From contig CM076196.1 of assembly GCA_038277395.1 (NCBI GenBank), positions 95,982,385 to 96,046,384 on the forward strand: 64,000 nucleotides of DNA, given 5' to 3'. Made by a program: the position numbers and the translations under genes. The notes beneath the pieces were generated by a model. The model did no database searches. It saw nothing but the letters and a program-made list of their open reading frames with translations, and was not told the DNA's origin. Position 1 is the first letter of the stretch. Every line of letters starts with the position of its first letter. The stretch is from Dryocosmus kuriphilus (taxonomy: Eukaryota; Arthropoda; Insecta; Hymenoptera; Cynipidae). Positions 55,587 through 64,000 of the stretch are shown one piece after another.

Positions 55587-57850
55587 TGTGACGTAATTTT
55601 ATTGCTCGTCGCAAACGTTAATTTCAAGATTCTAGAGAATTTTATTTCAGTTAAAATTCGTATTTTTAATATTTCTGATCACGTGGTCTGATGCAGACGG
55701 CAAATTCGGCACTCCTTAGCGTTTAATTTAGGTTCTATTTAGATATTTATTTTTTTTGTTGGTATTCTTTTTTTTACTATGTTATATATATATATAATAT
55801 ATATATATAAAACTTCTGAGCGCCCTGGAACACAAAAACCACCACAATTGACGAGTTGAGAGTCTGCGCTACCCCTTCATGGCGTCGTCGATTAGGGTTT
55901 GTCGTCACCTCCAACCAGTGAGGCTTCTACTGTCCTGTGAGCTTCACTGAGTTCTTCCTTCCGGCTTATCCAATTTTTGAGATTTTGTGCGCCAGCTCCC
56001 ACTTCTAAGAAACCAGGCTTGTACCAGTTGAAGAAGGAGGAGGGTGACAATTTTTGTCTGTCCAAGATATTAGGAAAGTTCCGGTTGACGATATTTTTGG
56101 GAAGCAGTGGTGGCCATCCAAGACCCAGGCATCAGTTCCAGTGAGGATAGGTACGAACATTGTTAATTTTTTTTGGATAGTTCTCCCTAACGAAAAAAAA
56201 ACTTGTAGAACGAATTTTGTTGTTGGTAGTTCTCCCTATGAGAAAAGGGTTGAACAGTTGTGTCTTTGAGACTTTTTATTATTTTCGAGGGTCTATTCTA
56301 CACCGATTCGGTGAACCACGGACTTTCGCATCGAAGAGTTTAAAGAGATTCAGCCCCCCCCCCCCCTCCCCGTCCGACTCCGTGATGAGCAGCTTTTCCC
56401 AAGGAAACAAGGATGACGCTGAATTTTCGGTCGTCTGCGTGGGATGGATAAGGAAGGAAGACTGCGTAGAGAAGAACAGGCGACCATGTAGACCAATGGG
56501 AAGCGCGGACGACCAGCGGGCTCTCTCTCTCTCCCCCAGTCCCGCATATCCAATCCCCCACCGTGCCCCCTACGAGTTCCTCTCCCAACGGCCCGTTTAG
56601 GCATGTAGAAAATTCGTTTCGATACATTTTGAATTGTAAGCCCGACATAGGGACCACGTGGAAAAGAAGCTCCGTATTTGAGACACAAGGACAAGGAGGT
56701 TTGAGTTATGATTGAGATTTAGATAATGGTTCAGCCACGAAACCAAATTTAGAATAGTAATTAGTCGAATTTTAAAAGTAAAATCGGGAGTAGTTTTTTT
56801 TTTAATAGTTTCTTTTTTGTCCTAGTCGACCACGTGGTCTCGAATCCTGGAAGATGGCCCCCTTTTAATAGTTCAGAACCCTTTTTCGTTCCGAATCCCT
56901 CTGGTTCCCGTCAAGTTTTCAGCAGTCTATTTTTTTATTATTAACATGTTCCTTGTCTTTAACCCTTGAACCGAACCGTAGCTTTTCTTTGTTCTCCCAG
57001 CTTCGGCCACGTGTTCGCACTAACGTTCCGGAGTAGCCCGGTTTACGGTCACATAATTCGGTAGAAAACGATTCGAAATGATACGTCTCTGGTGTTTCCC
57101 CCTATTCTAATAGTGTCATCCTTTGCGATGGAAAATGTAGTTTCTTTTTCGACTCTTGTTTTTCCCCATACCGAATGCTGAGGTTTCCTTGCCTATCCTG
57201 TGGAAAATTTTATTGTTTTTCCTATATCCCCCCCCCCCCCCCTTCTCGAACCACACGAGTCATGAGAACGGGCCGCTACAACTTTTGGCTGTTAAGTTTG
57301 TGTCTTCTTATTTTGGCTTTTTCTTGATTATCTTTAAAAGAATTGTATATATTGACTGATGCTGGTATTGACGTTATTATATTGACTGAATGGTTTGTTA
57401 TATTGTAATTAGCCCTTCCGGGGTATAGAGTATGTCTCCCTTTAATTTTATTTTAATGAACAATTGAGTTGTAAATTTAGCCTGATTAGTTTCTGTAATT
57501 GCCTGTGCATAAGATTTGTGAAGCATAGTAGTAGATCAGAGCCTGTAATTTTTTGTGTCAAGATTGAGCTTATGACTTTTAGGTTTTGTGACTTTTATTT
57601 TGTTAATTCTGTTCTTTCCTTTTGAATTTTATGAGTTTATCTATCCACCTGAGAATTTAAACTCTCATTAATAAATCTTTACATTTACGAATTTTAAGAA
57701 AATCTTACGGAGTTGTATTATATGATGCCTATCCCACTCCCTCTACCGTAATCTAATTAAATTAATATTAAATTAGAGGCTGAGCTATGCTGTAAAGTCG
57801 GCGGCCCGAGTACAATTTTAGTGATTTTTTGTTGGTGTCCAAGAAAGGAC
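55587..57850 (+). repeat. Gypsy 3' LTR, about 2.2 kb, right end uncertain
   Basis: Starts TGTGACGTAATTTTATTGCT. Its first kilobase is the template for the two halves of the 5' LTR (43,418-43,709 and 51,026-51,818), here with a continuous short (TA)n at 55,781-55,808. Further on are poly(C) runs (56,356-56,366; 57,228-57,242). AATAAA at 57,671 could be the polyadenylation signal. No ORF. The right border is inferred only from the primer-site-like sequence at 57,851. Confidence 0.65.
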
Positions 57851-57868
57851 TGGCGCCCGTAAATTTAC
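57851..57868 (+). promoter_or_regulatory. primer-binding-site-like sequence
   Basis: TGGCGCCCGTAAATTTAC begins with TGG, the complement of the CCA end of tRNAs, and with TGGCGCCC as in many retroelements. A primer site to the right of the 3' LTR would mean another internal region starts here, or that the LTR continues. Weak on its own. Confidence 0.3.
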
Positions 57869-58322
57869 AGTTTTGGAATTTAGATTTTTTTTGTGATTTT
57901 CGGATTCCGTAGAATCTCCCATTTCCGAGTCTTAGGGTTGTTTATTAGGATTGTATTTAGTTTGTGAGGACTGGACTTGCGGATTCCTGAAGTCTACTGG
58001 GTGTTCTGATGTTATTAGTGGGATTTGTTTAATTTTGCATTTGTTTCGGGCCGTCTTGTGCGTGCCCTTGCCTGACCACGCTATTTTTTGGTTTTTAAAA
58101 ATCAGAAAAAGGTGTGCATGTCACAATGTTGAGCCGGTGTCTCCTTTCCTCGCAGGTGTGGTCTCGGCGGATTAGATATCTTTATCGTTGAGCGACCATG
58201 CTGGTTTTAATGATGGCTGGTTATTTGTTGTGGAGACAAAACGTCCCGCCTGGTAATTTCCTCACTTGATGGTATTGCAGGCATTTTGCGAAAATAAATT
58301 TAGAAAATTTATTCTTTTCTAT
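57869..58322. other. junction between the plus-strand Gypsy and the minus-strand element
   Basis: No recognised gene. Part should be the 3' LTR of the minus-strand element, if its purine tract is correctly placed at 58,323-58,340; the far LTR border is not visible. Confidence 0.35.
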
Positions 58323-58340
58323 CCCCTCCTTCCTTAAAAG
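58323..58340 (-). promoter_or_regulatory. polypurine tract of the minus-strand element
   Basis: The minus strand reads TTAAGGAAGGAGGGGATAG, a purine tract of the kind that lies just before a 3' LTR. It follows the end of the env region in the expected order. Confidence 0.5.
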
Positions 58341-58373
58341 TTTTTATCGTCCTGGATGAAAATTCGGGTGTGT

Positions 58374-58676
58374 TTATGCAATGCAAGTGTTGGTTGAAAG
58401 AAATTCTACAATGGTGGTCTCTGAATTGCGTATTCTTGATGCTGGTTTTATTATTTCGTTACTACATTGTGGATCATTTTTATTAACTAGTAGAGGCGTA
58501 ATTTTCATTTTTGTGTTATCGTGTTTGTTTTTTCTTGCAGGGTTAATTCTATAATTTTTGCACGTATTTATTAATGGTGTGAGTTTTCTGTTTATAATAA
58601 TGTTACTGTCCTTCAAAATCCGGTAGTTTTTTCTTAGATTTTTGTTAAAATTTTTCCTCGTTGTAATTCCTTCCAA
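58374..58676 (-). pseudogene. open frame after env, basic, unrecognised
   Basis: 100 codons rich in Lys, Asn and Ile, beginning EGITTRKNFNKNLRKNYRIL. It overlaps the end of the env frame by a shift and could be the frameshifted env tail or non-coding AT-rich sequence. No transmembrane stretch is visible. Confidence 0.3.
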
Positions 58677-58826
58677 TTTTTAGTTGGTTGACTTTGCAAA
58701 ATTTGGCTTCGTATTTTTGTGAATTTTGGAAAATTTGCTATTATGAAAGATATATTGTTTATGTTTAGGGAGATATCTGGAGTGTAAATGTATTCTTCCT
58801 TCTTATTTAATAGTGTTATACCAGTT

Positions 58827-59900
58827 GAATCGCTGATTGTAGAAAGGGGTCATGTCACAAAAATCTAATTTTACAGGAGGTAGAAAAACTGTATTCGTCA
58901 TGTTAAAATGAACCTAGCATTCTGAAACTAGTACACAATGTTCTCCATGACACTCTTAGAGCATATACCGCCGTTTAATGAAAATTCAATAATATCTATG
59001 TTCATAGCGGCCATTTTTACATTGTGGACATGTCTCGTTTTTCCACTCAACAAAACTTTTTTTCCACTAACAGGTTTAATTCACAAAAACCGTAACTTTT
59101 CTTCAACACTATGTATTGGAACTTTGTGAACGACTGCATACGAGTACAACAATATGCAAGTATTGAAATCATGAAATTAACATTTAAAAAGATTATTTTA
59201 CAGTGTTGACCACTCGTACAGCTCCGTCCAAAAGGGATGTAATTTTTCTTCTGAAATGTAAGGTTTCATCCTTTAAGGTCCTCCATTTTCTTGTCGTTTA
59301 TAGGATTTTTGTCCTGGTACAATTTTTTGGACCGCATCTTGAGGAAATGAGAGTCATTATATGCTTTCTCAAGCAGAAATGATCGACTACGAGTCCACCA
59401 ATGAACTCTGAAGTCACAGCAGTGCCAGGATGTTTGTAGCAACACTCAAAATAATGGTATTTAGAGATAAAAAATTTCTTCCTGTCTTTGGTGGGCAACC
59501 CTCTTGATTCAAGTGAAGTTGCACTCTTAACGTAATAGGTGGGAAACCATTGCTGATGATCGTATATCATTGAACTATTCACGATCATTACACCGAATTA
59601 TCCAGCAATATTAGAAGAATTTTGCTCTTCATTAATGTACTCGTCAGCAAGATACATCCTGTCAATAATTTTCAATTTCTTCTTGATTATTCCGAAATCT
59701 CGGTCGCAAAGGAGGTAGGAGTGACCTCTCGTGGGAAAAAACTTTAATTATCTTGAACATCTGCAATTTTTTCTGCGGTATAGACCAGTTGGACGTGTCT
59801 TATTTTTAGAGGAAACATGCGGCTACGTGTAAGGATTACGATGTCATTAATTCATTTTCGCTAAAATGTGGACTTGTCCCCTTTCTACAATCAGCGATTC
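58827..59900 (-). mobile_element. TIR transposon inside env, carrying part of an uncharacterised arthropod protein
   Basis: Left end GAATCGCTGATTGTAGAAAG then GGG; right end is its exact complement (59,878-59,900), and similarity goes on to about 33 bp. AGTT flanks both sides (58,823-58,826; 59,901-59,904), a 4-bp target duplication. Removing the insert and one AGTT makes the env frame continuous, so the borders are firm. Length 1,074 bp. The protein remnant (59,198-59,750) and the TIRs suggest an internally deleted autonomous element. The 4-bp duplication is unlike mariner, hAT or piggyBac. Confidence 0.82.
59198..59750 (-). pseudogene. C-terminal part of a DUF7869-like protein
   Basis: Minus strand: TRGHSYLLCDRDFGIIKKKL, then after small gaps FPTYYVKSATSLESRGLPTK, DRKKFFISKYHYFECCY, TSEFIGGLVVDHFCLRKHI, and near the end KMEDLKG with a frameshifted tail that stops at 59,198. 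The HSYxxCDRDFG...KYY/F...F.ISKY pattern is that of the C-terminal domain of many uncharacterised arthropod proteins (I associate it with the domain called DUF7869, from memory). At least two stops. Function unknown; lying within TIRs it is likely a transposase part. Confidence 0.6.
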
Positions 59901-61319
59901 AGTTAGTGTTGTAGTTATTGATTTTGCTATACATCCATTACCTAGTCGTAACAATCCTGATGCAGATTTATATCCTCTTTCCGTGTTTTTATTCAGACAA
60001 TTTATACTGAGGAGTTGATTTTTATTCGTCCAATATAACCAGGTTTGAAGTGAAGGAATGTGTGTCCAGAATGTTTCATCATGTAAATTGATTCTTACGT
60101 CGCATTTTGGAATAATTTCTGTAGATGGTTTATGAGCATTTGAATTTCACAATCTGAACTAGTTGCAGTTGAATATATTGGTAGATTGGAATTGCAAATA
60201 ATATGATTTATGCTTTTCATGCATGATCTGTAATATTCCAGATTTACTAAAAAATATTTTTGGTCTTCAGATGATAAGGCGATATACGGTCCCCTTCTGT
60301 CTAGCAGGGTTATATCAATAGACAATAATAGTCTGTTTGAATTATATGCAATATCAGCTTTTCCTATTTCATGCAGATTTTCAGCTCTGGCTTGTATGCT
60401 TGGGATAGGAAATTCTTGAGCGCTTACGTCATTATGTATTTCAGTTATGATTTCTTCGAGTTGAATATTTGTGATTAATGTAGGGTGTATTTCTTTTCTC
60501 TGGCGCTTGTCATTATGTTAATGAAATGTGATATTTTGTCCAGTAAGTGATTAAATTTTTCTTCCATGTGTGCTGTCCATTGCCTTTTATAACTACGGTA
60601 TAGTATTTCATTTATTGTTTTCTCCTGTGTTTGAGAATTTTTAATTGTTTTATTTAATAGTGCTTGCGTTAAGTGGATTTCAGCTGTTCTCATTCTTATT
60701 TCATTATGTATGTCTTGAATTTCAGCTTTGACTACGTGTGTTTTTTTTTTCTTAGGATTCTGCTGAGGTTATTCTGTCTATCGTAGATCTCGTTGATAAA
60801 ATCCGTATATTCTTCGCCATCTTCTGTAGTCATTAGTCCAACTACAGGTCCTAGAATAGATCCTATGAATCCTAGCATTGGAACTTTGCGTTTTTGCATA
60901 GTTCTAGGTTGATTATTCATTTCAGATTCATAGCTTTTAATTTCTGAACGCATTAGCTGTAGTTTGCTGTATTCCGTTTTGATTCTATTGAGTTTTGTTG
61001 TCAAGGTATCTAATTTCACTTCGTGACGACAGTCCTCCTTTCTTAACTTCTGGAGAAAGGTTCTGTAGTTAAATTGAATGTTGTTTAGGATTTCGTCAAA
61101 ATGAAGATGTCGGCTGAAGTCCCCGACGTCCAAAAATATCACGATCCTCCAATAGGTTTGAGTGAGTCGTATCGGTTCCAATTTCTCGTAGAATATTCCT
61201 GAATTTGACTTCAAGGGTTGAATTTCGTATCGTGATGTGCTTCTTAGGACGATGGGGAGTAAGGAAAATAGAATCCATTTCCACGCGATCGGCCTTGTGG
61301 ACGAATTGAATGGCGTCAT

Positions 61320-61336
61320 CTGTGTATTGAGAAATA
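61320..61336 (-). promoter_or_regulatory. splice acceptor directly before env
   Basis: The minus strand reads atttctcaatacacag and then ATG of env with no gap. It fits expression of env from a spliced RNA, as in errantiviruses. Confidence 0.6.
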
Positions 61337-61678
61337 TGTTAACATAATTTTTAATGTTTTTGTTAGCCTTCCAGAAAGAAGAAATTAGAAAGAACCACCA
61401 AATCCTCTCTCCTCAATTTTGTTTGCTTATTTATTTGTTTCTTCTTTTTAGAAGACGTTTTTATTTTAGTTTTTACAGGAAATACATATTATGAAATGTT
61501 TACATTTATAACAAGATTATATATGGTAGAAAGTGGATTATACTAATGATTTTAAATTATAAGCATATTAGAATATAGTATGGATTTTAGGTACTTTTTG
61601 CCCTAAAATCCCCTTAACTTTCAATGTCCTGCTCTCGAAGGCGTTTATTTCTTTTAATCTTTTTATCGCAATTCTTCG

Positions 61679-61924
61679 TTACAAATTCAAACAAATTCCC
61701 GCGTTTTTCATCCTTACCACACATTTCACCACAAAACTCATATTATGCGGAGGCCCGGTTGCATTATGGAGGGTGAAAAAGGGTTTAGTTAGATTATATT
61801 CTGCATTCAGCTCTTCTAGAAGTCCTTTGGCAAATTTCAACTGCGCCACCTCTCCTTTAGGTCGGATATTTGAGGCAACGACCTCTCCCTTAGGGAATTT
61901 AGTCAGTATTATTGATCCTTCCAT
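61679..61924 (-). CDS. small ORF between pol and env, dsRBD-like first half
   Basis: ATG 61,924 lies one base after a splice acceptor (ttttaaattacag). 81 codons to the stop at 61,679. The N-terminus has a repeated PKGEV motif. The region FAKGLLEELNAEYNL then KPFFTLHNATGPPHNMSF and VVKCVV follows helix 1, strand 1 and the GPxHxxxF strand-2 signature of double-stranded-RNA-binding domains. The second half (strand 3 and basic helix 2) is not in this frame; the next frame stays open for about 34 codons and is Lys/Arg-rich, so a one-base deletion may have cut the domain. Such a protein could bind dsRNA and affect RNA interference; that is inference. Not known to me in errantiviruses. Confidence 0.45.
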   Translation of the reverse strand: MEGSIILTKFPKGEVVASNIRPKGEVAQLKFAKGLLEELNAEYNLTKPFFTLHNATGPPHNMSFVVKCVVRMKNAGICLNL

Positions 61925-61940
61925 TCTGTAATTTAAAAAT
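61925..61940 (-). promoter_or_regulatory. splice acceptor before the small ORF
   Basis: The minus strand reads gatttttaaattacag, then A and the ATG of the small ORF. Same arrangement as at env. Confidence 0.5.
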
Positions 61941-61965
61941 CGTGTGAATAAAATTTTATGATTTT

Positions 61966-62615
61966 TATTCATAGGCAATTTTTAACTTCTCTACATGTTT
62001 TTGAAAACGTTTTCCGTCAGTGGTTTCTAGGATTGCAGTGTGTTTGTCTAGTAAGTCTACAATATTGTGTATGGACCATGGCTTTTACTATTTAGTTTAT
62101 TAAATTTTGTTTCTCTTTTTACGTATACTTTTGTCTCTTACTTTTTCAAGGAAGGTGTTTATTTTTCGATCGTATAGGCTTTTGGATTTTTGTTTAGCGT
62201 AAATCAGATTTTTCGCAGCTATGTACTTGATTTCGGACAATCTTGTTATTAATTCCTTTAAATAACAACGGTAAGTTTCCAATTTTTATTCCGTAGGAAA
62301 CGAGCTAGGAGTGCGCGACATTTTTCCGAATACTAATTCAAGGGGGTGAACTTTGTCGCTTCGTCTAAAGAGGTATTTTACGAAAACATCGCGAACGATA
62401 GTAATTTGTCCCAATCGTCATAATAATCGATGTATGAACGAATGTAGTCAACTAACACAGCGTGGCTTCTGTCCAGGGATCCGTTTGACTGTGGTCGATA
62501 TCCTGAAGTGGTGATTTGTTTTATTCCAAATATTTTAGACAATTTCCTGAAAAGTTTTCCTATAAAGGCATTTCCTCGATTTGTCAAAATAGCTTTTGGA
62601 GCGCTGTTCTAGAAA
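61966..62615 (-). pseudogene. end of errantivirus-like pol: integrase core and C-terminus
   Basis: From 62,615 the minus strand has APKAILTNRGNAF (usual Asp of TDRG replaced by Asn), GYRPQSNGSLDRSHAVL (usual Glu replaced by Asp), then after a frameshift YLKELITRLSEIKYIAAKNL, QKSKSLYDRKIN and HGPYTI..LLDKHTAILETT, ending AYE at the TAA at 61,966. Two of three catalytic positions are altered. Upstream pol is gone: at about 62,615 unrelated sequence begins. The pol stop lies 42 bases before the small ORF's ATG. Confidence 0.8.
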
Positions 62616-63197
62616 GTAAACAGGGAGAGCGCTGAAAGACTTGGCAACGTCGCATCGCTCGACACTAGTACGCGCGCAGAGAAGTAGTCTACCATGGTAT
62701 ATATATATCATGCTCGCGAATCATCAAAATGCTATACAAAAAAGTATTTGTTTTATTTTTATGATTTATTCGAAAGGATTGTGTAGGAGAATGCTGAAAG
62801 TTACAAAAAAAAAAAAAAGAATTTGAAATAATAAAGAGGGTTGTGAATAATAAATTATACTATAAGTACCATATTTTTTATTTATATAAAATCAAACTTC
62901 ACAGGTCAAGCTTATTTTTAGAACAATTTTGGAAAAATGTGTGTACTCGCAGTACTTTATTATTATTATATCATATATATATTTTCAACAATACATTTAT
63001 CTATCAAAACTTAGAACAATAAAATACTCGACATTGCATATTATATACGACTAGACAATTCTACAACCTTCAAGTGTTCTATCAACTTGGTTAGATTATT
63101 TATAAAGGATTACTTGAACAGTACTGGTATTTTGAGTACATAATTATTACAGCACGCATTTCTTTTCAACATTATTACATTATATTAGTATTAGGTA
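62616..63197. other. spacer, nothing recognised
   Basis: A GC-richer patch at 62,620-62,690 (ctgaaagacttggcaacgtc, cgctcgacactagtacgcgc) precedes AT-rich sequence with an A run at 62,804. Possibly the edge of another element; no gene. Confidence 0.35.
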
Positions 63198-64000
63198 CTA
63201 ATTAGATGCAGTCTTCAAATGTTCTATCAACTTATCTATAATCCTTTTATTTTTTGTTATTTTAACTTTATCATCTGCATCTTTTTCTGTTAATAATGCA
63301 AAAATACCTTTATCGCCTTGATTTTTATATTTAGAATCGGCTCATAAGACACAGCATATTTTGCCAACCTTTTCATCATTTCTGTTGAAAGTACTCATGT
63401 CTATTCATTAAGATTTATTAAATTAGCTTTAATTTGAATATCGTCATAGCATTTTCGAAGTGTTTTTGAGAAATTAAATAATTTATTTTTGTACTTAAAA
63501 ACATTGACAAGCATTTCTAAAATTGTAACGTCACAAACATTGACAATGTATCTACAAAGCCACATATCATACGAAAATTTGTCAGCATACCATGCTTTGC
63601 AATCTGGTGCAAGAAAAGACGTCCATCAAAACCTGCATTATGAATGATCAATAATAATTTTTTTTCTTCGCAATTTTGCACGAAAATGTTTCAAAAGATG
63701 ATAATGCTTCAGTGATTTTCAATGTTCCAAGATATTCTTTGCTGTTAAAGTACAACGTATAACTTGCTTTAGTAAAGCCCGTAACACTTGATGCGCCGCT
63801 GCTAATGTCTTTTTCGGGAATGACATAATTATTAAAAATTTTATCATCACATTTTGCAGCAATTTGAATAATATCAGCGTCAGCCTCTAGTCCGGTCGAT
63901 TCCAAATCAAAATAAACAATTTTTGTATCACTCTCTGAGCTCGATATTGAATCAAAAAATTGCTTACTTATATATATTTCGGTCTCTAAATTACATTTAC
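63198..64000 (-). pseudogene. DEDD-type 3'-5' exonuclease remnant, runs off the window
   Basis: Minus strand from the edge: KIVYFDLESTGLEADADIIQ (ExoI, D-x-E), IPEKDISSGASSVTGFTKAS, then IIHNAGFDGRLFLHQI (ExoII, Asp) and ICGFVDTLSMF; after frameshifts a YDDIQIKANLINL segment (ExoIII Asp) and the end GIFALLTEKDADDKVKITKN ... LKTASN, stop at 63,198. This exonuclease family is abundant in arthropod genomes, often next to mobile elements. At least three stops or shifts. The 5' part, beyond 64,000, is not visible, so its context is open. Confidence 0.7.

Larger units (their letters stand above)
58690..61319 (-). pseudogene. env: errantivirus-like envelope (F-type), interrupted and frameshifted
   Basis: Starts at ATG 61,319 just after a splice acceptor. 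The N-terminus has a hydrophobic signal-like stretch (WKWILFSLLPIVL). About residue 140 a basic cluster ending KRK precedes a Gly-rich hydrophobic segment, the layout of a cleavage site and fusion peptide in the insect retroviral/baculoviral F-type family. A slip in a T run at about 60,738-60,748 shifts the frame; the ectodomain goes on through 60,693-60,475 and 60,325-60,095 (DRRGPYIALSSEDQKYFLVN) to 59,905, where a TIR transposon is inserted, and continues past it at 58,822-58,690. No membrane anchor was found. The family makes membrane fusion proteins for entry; this copy cannot. Old endogenous copy. Confidence 0.8.

Noticed and set aside
57851..57868. Proof that a second tandem Gypsy element starts here
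   Set aside because: Only the primer-site-like sequence supports it; no gag or pol follows on the plus strand.

Overview
This is a eukaryotic, AT-rich, intron-bearing genomic window, most likely from an insect. The evidence is the mix of mobile elements: Copia, Gypsy, an envelope-bearing Gypsy/errantivirus-like element, two EN/RT LINEs, Penelope-like elements, piggyBac, mariner and pogo/CENP-B-like transposase. The LINE zinc-finger tails look like those common in ant and wasp genomes, so Hymenoptera is a tentative guess only. Nothing looks bacterial. Almost every coding stretch is a decayed transposon copy with stops, frameshifts or deletions.

Layout. 1-3,656: a fold-back element carrying a frameshifted fragment of a common arthropod protein, then copy 1 of a 1.2-kb repeat with a GC-rich palindromic head. 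3,657-8,243: a full-length but decayed Copia element (minus strand) with both LTRs, primer site and gag-PR-IN-RT-RH order. 8,583-9,395: a Gypsy pol remnant. 9,398-14,932: two pieces of a pogo/CENP-B-like protein (minus strand) separated by what looks like an intron, which holds a small TIR element split by a LINE with a perfect 14-bp target duplication. 16,630-19,470: a second LINE (minus). 20,313-31,548: non-coding repeats, including two tRNA-like SINE pieces, an internally deleted piggyBac with TTAA ends, several fold-back elements, and long inverted arms 8.5 kb apart. 31,818-33,977: a deleted mariner and a second TA-flanked TIR element. 34,073-34,912: the last two exons of what may be a host gene.

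35-43 kb: small TIR elements, a Penelope scrap, a satellite with AAGGTCA half-sites every 11 bp, more tandem repeats, and ORFs with splice-like signals of unknown function. 43.4-57.9 kb is a nest. A Gypsy LTR is split in its (TA)n tract by a Penelope-like element, itself interrupted by copy 2 of the GC-headed repeat, and by a 2.19-kb TGTAAT...ATTACA element. The LTR then resumes and leads into a Gypsy pol followed, unusually, by a zinc-knuckle gag-like ORF, a purine tract and the second LTR.

58.3-62.6 kb (minus) is the 3' half of an errantivirus-like element: end of pol, a small ORF resembling the first half of a double-stranded-RNA-binding domain, then env. Splice acceptors lie just before both small-ORF and env start codons. 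Env is interrupted by a 1,074-bp TIR transposon carrying the end of an uncharacterised arthropod protein. At 63.2-64.0 kb is a DEDD-type exonuclease remnant running off the window.

The most unusual observations are the dsRBD-like ORF between pol and env, the TIR element that gives a transposon context to the uncharacterised protein family, the pol-then-gag order, and the 11-bp-phased nuclear-receptor half-site satellite. All homology calls are from recognised motifs, not searches.
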